The notes below the pieces were generated by a model. The model had not been told where the DNA came from. It was given only the letters and a program-made list of their open reading frames with translations, and made no database searches. Position numbers and translations under genes: made by a program. Shown one piece after another: positions 23,686 through 33,863 of a DNA stretch of 37,893 nucleotides; position 1 is the first letter of the stretch, and the number at the start of each line of letters is the position of its first letter. Source of the DNA: Eggerthellaceae bacterium (lineage in GTDB: Bacteria; Actinomycetota; Coriobacteriia; Coriobacteriales; Eggerthellaceae); assembly GCA_910575165.1 (NCBI GenBank), contig CAJTDS010000012.1, positions 1-37,893 of the forward strand. The letters run 5' to 3'.

Positions 23686-25317
23686 CTATTCCACAACCAC
23701 GGTGATGGCGGACGGATACTGCTGCCAGCCCTTCGCCTCGGACACAGCGCACACGTACAGCTCGTAGGTGCCGGGCTCGTCGGGTGTCCAGGTGGCGGTC
23801 CAGTGAGTCCACTGCACCGGGTCGAAGTCGTCGGGCACGTCAACGACGGTCCAGGTGGTGCCGTAATCAGAACTGAAGGCAATCTGGTCCAGCTTGCGGT
23901 CGCCAAAAGCCCACACGTAGGCATAGCCCTCAAGCTCGATCGGCTGCCCAGCCTTGAATACCTCGCCGTCGTTGGCGGGGTTGAACCAACCGGAGTTGAT
24001 CATGCTGCCATAGGAGGTAGCTCCGGGAGCGCTGGGCGTCTCGATATACTCGGGAGTAGTGAACATGGCGCCGGTGTCAGGCAGACCCTGCTGCTCGGAG
24101 AAGTCGATGCCTGTCAGCCACTTGCTCCAACCGCCAGCCGGCGTGCCCGGAGTAGCCAGAGCCACAGGGAAGCCCTCCTCTACCGTCAAAGGCTCACCCC
24201 AGCGCTCCATCATAAGGATGGCGTTCTGGTCAAGCATAGACTGCAAATCGTAGGTAAGCATCGGCGAGGGGAAGCGCCAGCCGTCCGCCGCATTCGGCCC
24301 CACGGAAATTATGCCGTCCTGCACGCCGCCGCAGGCTTCGATGAGGTCCTTGAGCAGCACGCCCTTCACGACCACGTTGCCGATCTGATAGCTGCCGACA
24401 CCGTTGGCGCCACACATCATGGCGATGGTCATCTCGGTCTGCGGAAGAGCCTTCAGGTCCTCGTAGGTGAAGGTGCGATCGTTATTCGTGCCGGTAATGG
24501 TGAGCGTCCAATCGGCCGCATCCAGCTCGGGGATAACGTAGTTGGAAGCCTGGTACATGTCCTCGCGAGCGGAAGGCTCCTGGTCCATCTTCACATCCAT
24601 GGCCATGTCGCGGGCCACGGTGACGCCGCCGATGGTATCGGTTTCCCACGTACGACCGGCCACCCAGCCCATGGTGCCATCAGCGCCAGCCTGCTTGTAG
24701 CCGCCCATCTGGTCGGAGTGCTTGTAGTAGTCCCAGATCTGGTAGTTGCCTTCCCCATCGAGCGCATGGCAGCTGAAGCAGTTGCCGTTCAGCTCCTTCA
24801 CGAACATCTCGTTGCTCAGGTGCGCGATATGGATAGGATCGCGCAGCCACACACCGCCCAGCGCTGCGCCTCCCGAATGGCAGAAGGAGCAGTCGGTCCA
24901 GTCGGCCTTCTGGCCATAGCCGGGCTTGGACGAAGCCAGGTGCTGGATAGGGCTCAGGTCCTTGATCGTTTCCCACAAATCATCATGGCATGCGTTGCAG
25001 CCGCGGTTGCCTGCATTCACGAACCCTTCGGTGTAGAAGTTCGTGGCGTAATCCCCCGAGTCGTTGTTCAGAAAGTTCGAATACCCCATGGACTCCAGCT
25101 TAGAGGCGGTATCGTCCGCAGCGGCCGCGTCGTCCGATACGGCTGCGGGCTCTTCCGCCGACGCTACCGGTTCCGGAGCGTCCTTCGATACGCTGTTGCT
25201 CGGTGCGGGCGAGCATGCCGCCAGCGCCACCACCGAGGCCACCATCACACCCGCGAGCGCCACGGTGGCGAAGCGCCTGGCCGACCAAGGCCTCCGTGCT
25301 TCTTGAGCCTTCCTCAT
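23686..25317 (-). CDS. Exported trihaem cytochrome fused to a sulfite-oxidase-type molybdopterin domain
   Basis: The 543-residue protein has a lipoprotein-like leader (hydrophobic stretch ending LAAC near residue 34) and an acidic Ala-rich linker. A region with three haem sites follows (CNACH, CSFCH and CFSCH, residues about 100-190). Next is an oxidoreductase molybdopterin-binding domain of sulfite oxidase type (residues about 250-410) with AMMCGANGVG, where the cysteine is the expected molybdenum ligand, and VVVKGVLLKDLIEACGG. The C-terminal segment (about 450-543; YVWAFGDRKLDQIAFSSD, then WTHWTATWTPDEPGTYEL) is the immunoglobulin-like Mo-co dimerisation domain. It would act outside the membrane. 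The ATG at 25317 follows aggag. It diverges from a LuxR gene and is coupled to a small secreted protein gene. The substrate is unknown. Confidence 0.85.
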   Translation of the reverse strand: MRKAQEARRPWSARRFATVALAGVMVASVVALAACSPAPSNSVSKDAPEPVASAEEPAAVSDDAAAADDTASKLESMGYSNFLNNDSGDYATNFYTEGFVNAGNRGCNACHDDLWETIKDLSPIQHLASSKPGYGQKADWTDCSFCHSGGAALGGVWLRDPIHIAHLSNEMFVKELNGNCFSCHALDGEGNYQIWDYYKHSDQMGGYKQAGADGTMGWVAGRTWETDTIGGVTVARDMAMDVKMDQEPSAREDMYQASNYVIPELDAADWTLTITGTNNDRTFTYEDLKALPQTEMTIAMMCGANGVGSYQIGNVVVKGVLLKDLIEACGGVQDGIISVGPNAADGWRFPSPMLTYDLQSMLDQNAILMMERWGEPLTVEEGFPVALATPGTPAGGWSKWLTGIDFSEQQGLPDTGAMFTTPEYIETPSAPGATSYGSMINSGWFNPANDGEVFKAGQPIELEGYAYVWAFGDRKLDQIAFSSDYGTTWTVVDVPDDFDPVQWTHWTATWTPDEPGTYELYVCAVSEAKGWQQYPSAITVVVE

Positions 25318-25608
25318 TGGCCCCACTCCTCTCCTTCTCCTCGTCCAGCTCGCCTCTTTGACAAGCCGAACCCTTCGCGGGAGCCGCACCGGCAGCTTCC
25401 TCCCCCGCCTGCTCGGGCACCCGCACGTCGCCTTCCATAGTAGAAACGGCTCCGTGCAAGACCCAGTTCAAAAAACAACTATCGTGGCGAGCAGACCCCA
25501 ACAACCTAGTAATTAATTAATCAATTTCGTTTTACCAGCCAAAACGCAAAGACCCTTTCTCCCTCCGGCGCCGAGAAACGAAGTAGAATTTCCCCAGAAG
25601 GAGAACCG

Positions 25609-27111
25609 ATGGCCCCTGCGAAGAACAAGAACCGAAGCGATACGCCGCCCGAAAGTCGCGGTAAGAGCAAAACGCCTGTGGCGCTGCTTGTCGCGACCAC
25701 GGGTCTGTTCGCCTATTGGAACCTGTTCCACGAGCTTCATCGTTGTTTTCCCTCAACCGATATCACCTTCTTCTCCCTTACAGGCGGACCCTTGGACGGC
25801 TTTCTTAACTGCGCTGTAGGGCCGCTCGGACTCGCGACGGGAAGCCTCATCGCTCTTGCTCTTCGAAGGCGGGAAGCAGTAATGCAGGGTGCTTTCGCAA
25901 GGAAAACGCTCGTCCCTCTGCTTCTGTTAGGCGCCATTCCTTTCGCCACGGTGGGCTTGGGAGGACCTTGGGGTTTCGTTCTTGCGTCCCATCTGGCCAT
26001 ATCCGTGCTGATCGTTTTTCCCTTCGTGTTTCTGTTCTCGAACGTCGCAACGTTGGGACGCCAGACGATGCTGCTTGTGACCGTTGCGTCGCTGATCGTT
26101 TCGAAGGTGTACGGCTCGTGGGTGATACCGGCGGTCGTTGCGGGCGTTGGTTTTTCCGCCGGGTTCGTTGCAGGAGCGTTTCCGCTGGTGTGCTCGCTGA
26201 TGGCCTGGGATAAAACCGAGCTGCCGGCCTCTCTCGCGCCCGCCTGTGCTACCGGAGCTGGCGAAACGGTCCAAGGCCGTAAGGCTTGGCGCCCGCTCAT
26301 TACGCACCTGGCGTTCTACGGTTTCGGACTGGGACTTTTCCATTCCATGCTTGGGGTTGGCTTCGGGCTTGGCGGGAATGTCCGCCGCTCGGTTGATTGC
26401 GTCGGCACCGTCCTTGCAGCGCTCTTCGCTTTGGGGACCTTGCGTAACCTCACTTTCGAAGAGGAACTGTGGCAGAAGATTCGCGGCGTAGTGTTCCCCT
26501 TGTCGATCATAGGGTTTCTGCTGATACCCGTCACAGACGCCTACGTGCTATCTGCCGCACTCGAAGAGTTCGGACTGTCCTATTACAACGTCCTGTTCGC
26601 CATGGGCTGCTTCCTCATGATGCGCAACACCGTGCTGTCTCCTACTACTATCGCAGCCGCCGGCATCCTCTTCAAAAGCATCGGCAGCTTCGTGGGAATC
26701 TTGCTGGGCGCGGGGCTGGCCATGACCGACATTGCGGGCAACATCCAGGCTGTCGCCATTATCACCATCATCGTGTTCTCCGCATTCACGTTGGGAACTT
26801 TCTGGATCGGCAAAGACAGCGAGCTGCGCAAGTGGTGGGGCCTGCGGCGCAACTACACCGCGCAGCAGTTCCGTGACCAGCTTATCGAGCGCAAGGCCGC
26901 CAAGCTTACCCACGAGCATCGTCTTAGCCAGCGCGAGCAGGAGATTCTGGTGAAGCTGGCGCAGGGCAAGCGGGCGCAGCAGATCAGCGAGGAGTGCTAC
27001 ATCTCCATCTACACCGTCCGCAACCACACGCAGAACATCTACCGCAAGCTGGGTGTGCACTCGTTCACCGAGCTCGACGCCCTGTTCGCCGCCATAGAGC
27101 TCTCCGATTGA
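25609..27111 (+). CDS. Membrane-anchored LuxR-family regulator
   Basis: The 500-residue protein has about 12 membrane segments followed by a C-terminal LuxR helix-turn-helix (LSQREQEILVKLAQGKRAQQ, then IYTVRNHTQNIYRKLGVHSF). It diverges from the trihaem molybdoenzyme operon across about 290 bp and so probably controls it. The spacer contains an AT-rich stretch, taattaattaat, near 25509-25522 that could be part of a promoter. The ATG at 25609 has agaaggag at a good distance. The signal is unknown. Confidence 0.9.
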   Translation: MAPAKNKNRSDTPPESRGKSKTPVALLVATTGLFAYWNLFHELHRCFPSTDITFFSLTGGPLDGFLNCAVGPLGLATGSLIALALRRREAVMQGAFARKTLVPLLLLGAIPFATVGLGGPWGFVLASHLAISVLIVFPFVFLFSNVATLGRQTMLLVTVASLIVSKVYGSWVIPAVVAGVGFSAGFVAGAFPLVCSLMAWDKTELPASLAPACATGAGETVQGRKAWRPLITHLAFYGFGLGLFHSMLGVGFGLGGNVRRSVDCVGTVLAALFALGTLRNLTFEEELWQKIRGVVFPLSIIGFLLIPVTDAYVLSAALEEFGLSYYNVLFAMGCFLMMRNTVLSPTTIAAAGILFKSIGSFVGILLGAGLAMTDIAGNIQAVAIITIIVFSAFTLGTFWIGKDSELRKWWGLRRNYTAQQFRDQLIERKAAKLTHEHRLSQREQEILVKLAQGKRAQQISEECYISIYTVRNHTQNIYRKLGVHSFTELDALFAAIELSD

Positions 27112-27174
27112 AAGCCGCGCGGCGAAGAGGTGCAGGACCCGAAGGGGCTGGGCGCGCTGTCGACCGCTTCGCCG

Positions 27175-27371
27175 GGGCTGCGGGCTCACTGGGACTGCGG
27201 GGCGCCAGGGCTGCGGGGGTGCGTCGGAGTTGCAGGTTGCAGAATCTGCGAGGTTCACTAGGGCTGCAGATTGCGCCAGGGTTGAGGGTTGTCAGAGCTG
27301 CGGAATTCATCGGGTTGCGGGTTGCCGAGGTGAAGAGGCTCACGGCAGTTGTGGGTTACCGGAACTGCGAA
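27175..27371. repeat. Degenerate tandem array with a period of about 17 bp
   Basis: Words of the form gggctgcgg or gggttgcgg recur at about 27175, 27192, 27208, 27226, 27243, 27261, 27278, 27295, 27312 and 27362. The steps are 16-18 bp and the units are heavily diverged. No open frame with coding character follows the period. It starts about 60 bp after the LuxR stop codon. Confidence 0.55.
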
Positions 27372-27570
27372 GTGAGCCGAGCCGTGAGATTCGCTAGGAC
27401 GGCAGCCTGGGCCGCGCTTTCGATAGCGACCCCATAGCCTCCAATCAACAGGCGCCGTGCGATAGGAGCTTGCTTGCCCTGCCGCACACAACACCGCAGG
27501 TCCTGCCGCGCTTGGGTTTGCCGACCCCTCGCACACGGCTTCAGCAAGCCCATCGCACCGCGAAGCCCGC

Positions 27571-27947
27571 GGCGTTTCTGCACGTCCCCATGTAACCCGC
27601 GGCGTTCCTGCACGTCCCCATGTAACCGATGACGTTTATGGCAGAAAAAGCTGTAACGGAAGACGGTTATGTACGATTTCCTGTAACCGATGACGGTTGT
27701 GGCACGTTTCAGCTGCCATAACCGTCATCGGTTACACGCGGGCGGGCGAAAACGGGCTGGGTTGCAGGCGGGAGCGTGCAGAAGCATCGTCGGTTGCAGG
27801 CGGGAGCGCAGGGGCGGCTTCGGTTACATGAAAGCACGCAGAAACGGCATCGCTTGCATGGGAAACGTGCAGAGCCGGCGGTCGCGGGCAGCCGCGCGCA
27901 GAAACAGCTTCGAGCGCATGGGGGACGCAGAGGCGGACGCGATTGCG
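27571..27947. repeat. Phased 30-31 bp repeat array with central dyad (family B, copy 2)
   Basis: Forward units begin ggcgtt or gacgtt at 27571, 27601, 27631, 27662 and 27692 (steps 30, 30, 31, 30). The last enters a hairpin with 23-nt arms (27682-27704 and 27714-27736) and a 9-nt loop. Inverted units follow with words ending at 27736, 27766, 27798, 27828, 27858, 27890, 27918 and 27947. The forward units and hairpin are closely similar to those at 22481-22617, while the outer inverted units differ. It fills a spacer between convergent genes. Confidence 0.85.
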
Positions 27948-28019
27948 AGCTGCCGGGCGCGAACGGCGTCAGGTGTGGACAGCCGTGCGCAAACGAACGG
28001 GTCGCCCGCAGCAGCCTCC

Positions 28020-28568
28020 CTACCTGCCCATTACGCGCATGAGCAGGCGGATGAGGGTCACGATGCCTCCTCCGGGAACCTGCGCCGTGGGGCCGGGGGT
28101 GTATCCTCCTCCGGCGCTACGCTGGCCGCCGGCGCCACCTGAGCCGCCCGACCCCGAAAAAGGATTGCCCGCACCATCCGACCCACCTGCAAAGGGGCCG
28201 CCGCCCGCGCCCGTTCCGCCAAAGGGCGCGCGCCCGCGAGCCGAAGCGCGATCGGGCTTGATACGGTAGTTCGGGTGATTCTTCAGGAACCGCCACCGGC
28301 ACAGCAAGGTAATCCCCAGACCCACCAGCGCCGTGATCAGAAAGCTGACCGCCAAATCGAACACACCCTCGTTCGACTCGAACAGCGAGTACAAAGTGAA
28401 CAGCGCAAAGAACACCGAAAGCGCGCCGGTGATGGCCAGGAACATCTTGATGACCACCTCTTTCGCCCGAAGCGGCGACCTCGTGTAAGCAACGAACACG
28501 TACACCACGGCAGCCACCACCGCCAGCACCAGTAGCATGGGGACAACGCGCGACAGTCGGGCAACCAT
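28020..28568 (-). CDS. Small membrane protein with Gly-rich tail
   Basis: The 182-residue protein has three or four hydrophobic segments (near residues 8-28, 40-62, 68-90) and a cytoplasmic-looking C-terminal part rich in Gly, Ser and Pro (residues about 105-160), ending in the amphipathic stretch VTLIRLLMRVMGR. I do not recognise a family. The ATG at 28568 follows gcggaggccct, a good ribosome site. It converges on the upstream LuxR gene across the repeat arrays. No function can be assigned. Confidence 0.75.
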   Translation of the reverse strand: MVARLSRVVPMLLVLAVVAAVVYVFVAYTRSPLRAKEVVIKMFLAITGALSVFFALFTLYSLFESNEGVFDLAVSFLITALVGLGITLLCRWRFLKNHPNYRIKPDRASARGRAPFGGTGAGGGPFAGGSDGAGNPFSGSGGSGGAGGQRSAGGGYTPGPTAQVPGGGIVTLIRLLMRVMGR

Positions 28569-28840
28569 AGGGCCTCCGCTTCGTAGAGCTCAGTGGAAAG
28601 AGGTTTTGCTGCAGTGTACCCCATCACCGCGCTGCTTTCGCGAACCGTGTACCATTCGCCACCCGAAGCCCCTAACTGCGCGCAAAGACCAGTAGTCGAA
28701 AGAATCCCTCCTGAATAAGGCACACGTTGCAAGCAAAATAGCAGGAAATCGAGAGGCGACTTGCGGTGAGAAAGCGCGTGGGAAGCCCGGCGGCAGACGA
28801 TTACCTGCTCAAGGTATAGCACCTGGTAGGACACATAAAA

Positions 28841-28868
28841 AGAAAGACCCCCTTCATCGGGCCTTTCT
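28841..28868 (-). terminator. Second hairpin downstream of tRNA-Ala
   Basis: The stem agaaag-a-ccc / ggg-c-ctttct has one internal mismatch. On the minus strand it is followed by tttttatg. It would catch transcripts passing the first terminator. Confidence 0.55.
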
Positions 28869-28963
28869 GTATCTCGCGACTATAACGACCGTGCGCCGAG
28901 CCGCATAGTAGCCGAAACGGGGTGCTCGGCTGATGTTGCCATGGTGGAGACTGGTAGAAACAA

Positions 28964-28989
28964 AGACGAACACCCGAAGGTGTTCGTCT
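28964..28989 (-). terminator. Terminator of tRNA-Ala
   Basis: An 11-bp perfect stem (agacgaacacc / ggtgttcgtct) with a 4-nt loop is followed on the minus strand by ttgtttct. It lies 10 bp past the CCA end of tRNA-Ala. Confidence 0.85.
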
Positions 28990-28999
28990 AATTCTCCTA

Positions 29000-29075
29000 T
29001 GGTGGAGCATAGGGGGATCGAACCCCTGACCTCAGGCTTGCAAAGCCCGCGCTCTCCCAGCTGAGCTAATGCCCC
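29000..29075 (-). tRNA. tRNA-Ala(UGC)
   Basis: The minus strand gives a 76-base cloverleaf with acceptor ggggcat / atgctcc, anticodon TGC in the loop tttgcaa, T loop ggttcgatcc and encoded CCA. It is downstream of tRNA-Ile on the same strand, but each has its own terminator and no rRNA is present. Confidence 0.96.
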
Positions 29076-29256
29076 GTTTCGGAATCCGCATCGCTGCAGA
29101 AACCACGCGTCTTGCCGAAGCTACCCGGCAGCCCAAACGGCCGCGCCGCCGCTGTCGCCTCAAGCACTCAACACAGCGCTGGTTGCTCTTGGCGAAGGCG
29201 AGAGAAAGCCTTGGCAAGCTGCCCTTTCCGCATACCGTTTCCGCATCTGGATATAA

Positions 29257-29298
29257 TAAACGCTCCACCGGCAAACTCGGCTCACGGTGGAGCGTTTA
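29257..29298 (-). terminator. Terminator of tRNA-Ile
   Basis: A 14-bp perfect stem (taaacgctccaccg / cggtggagcgttta) has a 14-nt loop and, on the minus strand, is followed by ttatat. It lies just past tRNA-Ile. Confidence 0.8.
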
Positions 29299-29307
29299 TC
29301 GCGAAAA

Positions 29308-29384
<77 letters not shown>

Positions 29385-29531
29385 GCGAAAAAGTGCTTGA
29401 ATATCATAGCGCCACACTCATGGCAGGGTCAAGAAGTATTTTGGGAAATTGCCATCTTCACAGCCTTGACAAGAAGCGGCCTCGCCCGAGCGTGCTAGGA
29501 TTGCCGAAACGAAACCGCTGAAACGAGGCCT

Positions 29532-30116
29532 ATGAACCGCATCGAAGCACTGCGCCTGCTGGGGCTTGACGAAGACGCCACCGACCAGGACATTAAGATT
29601 GCCTACAAGGAGACGGTCCAGATTCTGCATCCCGACCGGTTCGCCTCGAACAAGAAACTGCAGGAACGCGCCACCGAGCAGTTCAAGAACCTGCAGGAAG
29701 CCTACGAATATCTGACCAGCAGCGCCGCCCGGAAATCGCGGCGGGGAGGCACCTCGTCGATGGACGACGACCCCGCCTCGCGCCGTGCCTCCGCCCGCTA
29801 CCAGCACCAACAGGCCGAAGCGCGGCTCGCCGGCATCCAGGCGGCCCGCACTCAGCTGGTCAAACAGCGCGACGCCCTTCTGGACGAGCGCCGCAACGCG
29901 CTGATCATGATGGTGGTCGGCGGTATCGTGGCGTTCATAGCCATCCGTCGCCCGGGTGCCTTCAAGGCCATCGGCGGCATCGCGTCGGCTGCGGCCATTT
30001 GGGGCGTGGTCTCGCTGCTGTCCAGCCAACGCAACATCAACACCTTAAACGATCACATCGCCGAACTGCGCGCCGAAGAGAAGGCCATCCTGGACGAACT
30101 GGACGGCGCAGAGTAA
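29532..30116 (+). CDS. J-domain membrane protein
   Basis: The 194-residue protein starts with a DnaJ J-domain (residues 1-65) containing the DnaK-stimulating HPD motif at 33-35. A basic/Ser-rich linker and a charged coiled-coil segment (about 85-118) follow, then two hydrophobic segments (about 120-137 and 145-162), and a second short coiled coil (QRNINTLNDHIAELRAEEK). It lacks the Gly/Phe, zinc-finger and C-terminal domains of DnaJ, so it is a class III J-protein that probably recruits DnaK at the membrane. The client is unknown. It is upstream of typA in the same direction, separated by a 294-bp spacer with no other gene. Confidence 0.87.
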   Translation: MNRIEALRLLGLDEDATDQDIKIAYKETVQILHPDRFASNKKLQERATEQFKNLQEAYEYLTSSAARKSRRGGTSSMDDDPASRRASARYQHQQAEARLAGIQAARTQLVKQRDALLDERRNALIMMVVGGIVAFIAIRRPGAFKAIGGIASAAAIWGVVSLLSSQRNINTLNDHIAELRAEEKAILDELDGAE

Positions 30117-30377
30117 CCAATCGAAACGCAGTTGCCGGCACCCAGAGAAGGGCATGGCCGCCCGAAGCGCAGTCGCCCGAAGAAGGCCCGCTCTCGCCCG
30201 CAACTTTCTCGGGGGGTGCGGGACCGGAGCTGGTCTGAAGCCGGGGGCCTGGGCTCTTGGGGCCGAGAAACCCTGGCGCCCGGAACTCCCATCCTCCGAG
30301 ACGCTGGGTTCGGGGGATTCTTCGCGGTTTTCCGTGACCGCCCGGCGCTTCGGCGGCGCACACGGGCGGATTAAGCG

Positions 30378-30383
30378 TACAAT
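30378..30383 (+). promoter_or_regulatory. Possible -10 box of typA
   Basis: tacaat lies 28 bp before the typA start. No convincing -35 box is found at 16-18 bp, so the call is tentative. Confidence 0.35.
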
Positions 30384-30410
30384 GCAACGGCTTATTCGAT
30401 AGGAGAACCC

Positions 30411-32225
<1,815 letters not shown>

Positions 32226-32247
32226 GCCGCCAGCGCAACGGACCAAC

Positions 32248-32271
32248 GAGCCGCCTTCGGGTGGCTCTTTT
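32248..32271 (+). terminator. Terminator of typA
   Basis: An 8-bp stem (gagccgcc / ggtggctc) with a ttcg tetraloop is followed by tttt. It lies 22 bp past the typA stop codon. Confidence 0.9.
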
Positions 32272-32512
32272 CATAATTGCGTAGTTTATTAATTAATAGC
32301 AGTTGAAAGCCGCTGGGTTCGCACTTCCCTGACACCAATACCCCACGAACGGACTGTGAAACCACAGTGAGTATATTGTGCATGGGCGCAGCAGTTTTGC
32401 CCCCTGTGAGAGAATGCGAAATCAACGAGGTGAAACCTTGCTTTTCAACGGACGACGAGGGAGAAGTCCGTTTGGAAGCCTGCACCAAAGAGCGCCAGAG
32501 AAAGGGTAAGAC

Positions 32513-33772
32513 TTGAAGGTATCCCGCTTTATGAAATCCGCCTGCGTGCTGGGCCTTTCCGCCGTGTGCGCCCTGGGCGTGGCCGGCTGCTCTAATTCCA
32601 GCACCGCCCCCGGCTCGTCCAACGACGGCTCCGTTTCCGGAGGGGTGGCCGCCACAGTGAACGGGGAGCCCATCTCCGAAGACCTGGTCACCAACTACAT
32701 CGAGTCGCTGCGCGCCCAGTACGGCCTGACCGACGAAGGCTCGTGGGGGCAGTACCTGGCAGCGTCGAGCCTCACCCCGGAAAGCCTGCGCGAGAACATC
32801 ATCAACTCCTATGTCGAGCTCGAGCTCATGGAGGAAGGCGCTGCGGCTGCGGGCATCGTCGCCGACGACGCCACCGTGCAAGGCTACGTCGACTCCATGA
32901 AGTCCAACTACGACTCCGATGAAAAGTGGCAGGAGGCCTTGGCCGGCGCCGGCATGACCGAGGACGAGTACCGCCAGGAAATCGCCCGCCAGCTGGTGTC
33001 CCAGGAGTTCACTGCCACCTTCGAGTCCACCGAAGAGCCCACGGACGAGGAGATGTTGCAGTACGCCCAGATGTACTCGTCCATGTTCAACGGCGCGAAG
33101 CGCTCCAGCCACATCCTCTTCTCCGCTGACGACGAGGCAACCGCCCGAGAGGTGCTCGAGCGCCTGCAGTCCGGCAATCTGGACTTCGCCGAGGCAGCTC
33201 AGACCTACTCGCAGGACGGCAGCGCGTCCAACGGCGGGGATGTGGGCTGGGACAAGCTGTCCAACTTCGTGACCGAATACCAGACCGCCCTCGACGGCCT
33301 TGGCAAGGGTGAGCTGAGTGGCCTGGTGGTGAGCCAGTTCGGCATCCATATCATCAAGTGCACCGACACCTTCGAGCCTGCCACCACCACCGCTGACGAC
33401 GGCACGGTTTCCGCGAACATCACCAGCGTGAGCGAGCTGCCCGAAGAGTTCCAGGAAGTGGTGAAGACCGCCGCCAAGAACCAGAAGAGCACCGAGAACT
33501 ACCAGGCGTGGCTGACCTCCGAGCGCGAGAGCGCCGACATCGTGATCAACCCCATGCCCGAGGTCGTGCCCTACAACGTGGACATGTCCCAGTACTCCGC
33601 CACCAACGGCCTGACCACCGATGACAACGGAACCGTCGACGAAACCATCACCGAGGACGAGACCCAGGGCACCGTTGTCGAAGGCGGCGAAGGGGCCGAC
33701 GACGCCCAGACCGAAGGCGGCGAGGGCGAGGGCCAGGACGGCGAGGGCCAGCAAACCGAAGGCACCGAGTAG
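32513..33772 (+). CDS. Parvulin-type peptidyl-prolyl isomerase lipoprotein
   Basis: The 419-residue protein has a lipoprotein signal (VAGC near residue 26), a SurA-like N-terminal helical region (residues about 45-190), and a PpiC/parvulin domain (about 195-290) with SSHILFSADDEATAREVLER, then GGDVGWDKL and QFGIHIIKC. It ends in an acidic Gly/Glu/Gln-rich tail. It would help fold exported proteins outside the membrane, like PrsA. The start is uncertain: TTG at 32513 with aaaggg upstream, or ATG at 32531 with a weaker site; both leave the signal intact. The spacer before it is AT-rich (ttaattaat near 32288) and holds a short inverted repeat ctgtg / cacag. A terminator follows at 33805. Confidence 0.9.
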   Translation: MKVSRFMKSACVLGLSAVCALGVAGCSNSSTAPGSSNDGSVSGGVAATVNGEPISEDLVTNYIESLRAQYGLTDEGSWGQYLAASSLTPESLRENIINSYVELELMEEGAAAAGIVADDATVQGYVDSMKSNYDSDEKWQEALAGAGMTEDEYRQEIARQLVSQEFTATFESTEEPTDEEMLQYAQMYSSMFNGAKRSSHILFSADDEATAREVLERLQSGNLDFAEAAQTYSQDGSASNGGDVGWDKLSNFVTEYQTALDGLGKGELSGLVVSQFGIHIIKCTDTFEPATTTADDGTVSANITSVSELPEEFQEVVKTAAKNQKSTENYQAWLTSERESADIVINPMPEVVPYNVDMSQYSATNGLTTDDNGTVDETITEDETQGTVVEGGEGADDAQTEGGEGEGQDGEGQQTEGTE

Positions 33773-33804
33773 CATCGTTTCCGCAGCTTGGGATTACCGT
33801 TAGC

Positions 33805-33832
33805 GAAGAGGTCATGGTAACATGGCCTCTTC
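33805..33832 (+). terminator. Terminator of the parvulin gene
   Basis: A 12-bp stem with one G-U pair (gaagaggtcatg / catggcctcttc) and a gtaa loop is followed by ttcgtttctc. A possible upstream ATG of the next gene (33822) lies in its right arm, which argues against that start. Confidence 0.8.
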
Positions 33833-33863
33833 TTCGTTTCTCAATCAGGAAAGATTCGCCGCC

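Larger units (their letters stand above)
28569..28999. other. Gene-free spacer upstream of the membrane protein
   Basis: I see no gene in these 431 bases. The right third carries the two hairpins that end the tRNA-Ala transcript (28841-28868 and 28964-28989). The rest probably includes the promoter of the membrane protein gene, but I see no clear -10/-35 pair. Confidence 0.45.

Noticed and set aside
33822-33863. Earlier ATG start for the ABC ATPase
   Set aside because: The ATG lies inside the right arm of the preceding gene's terminator, and the extra residues are not family-like.
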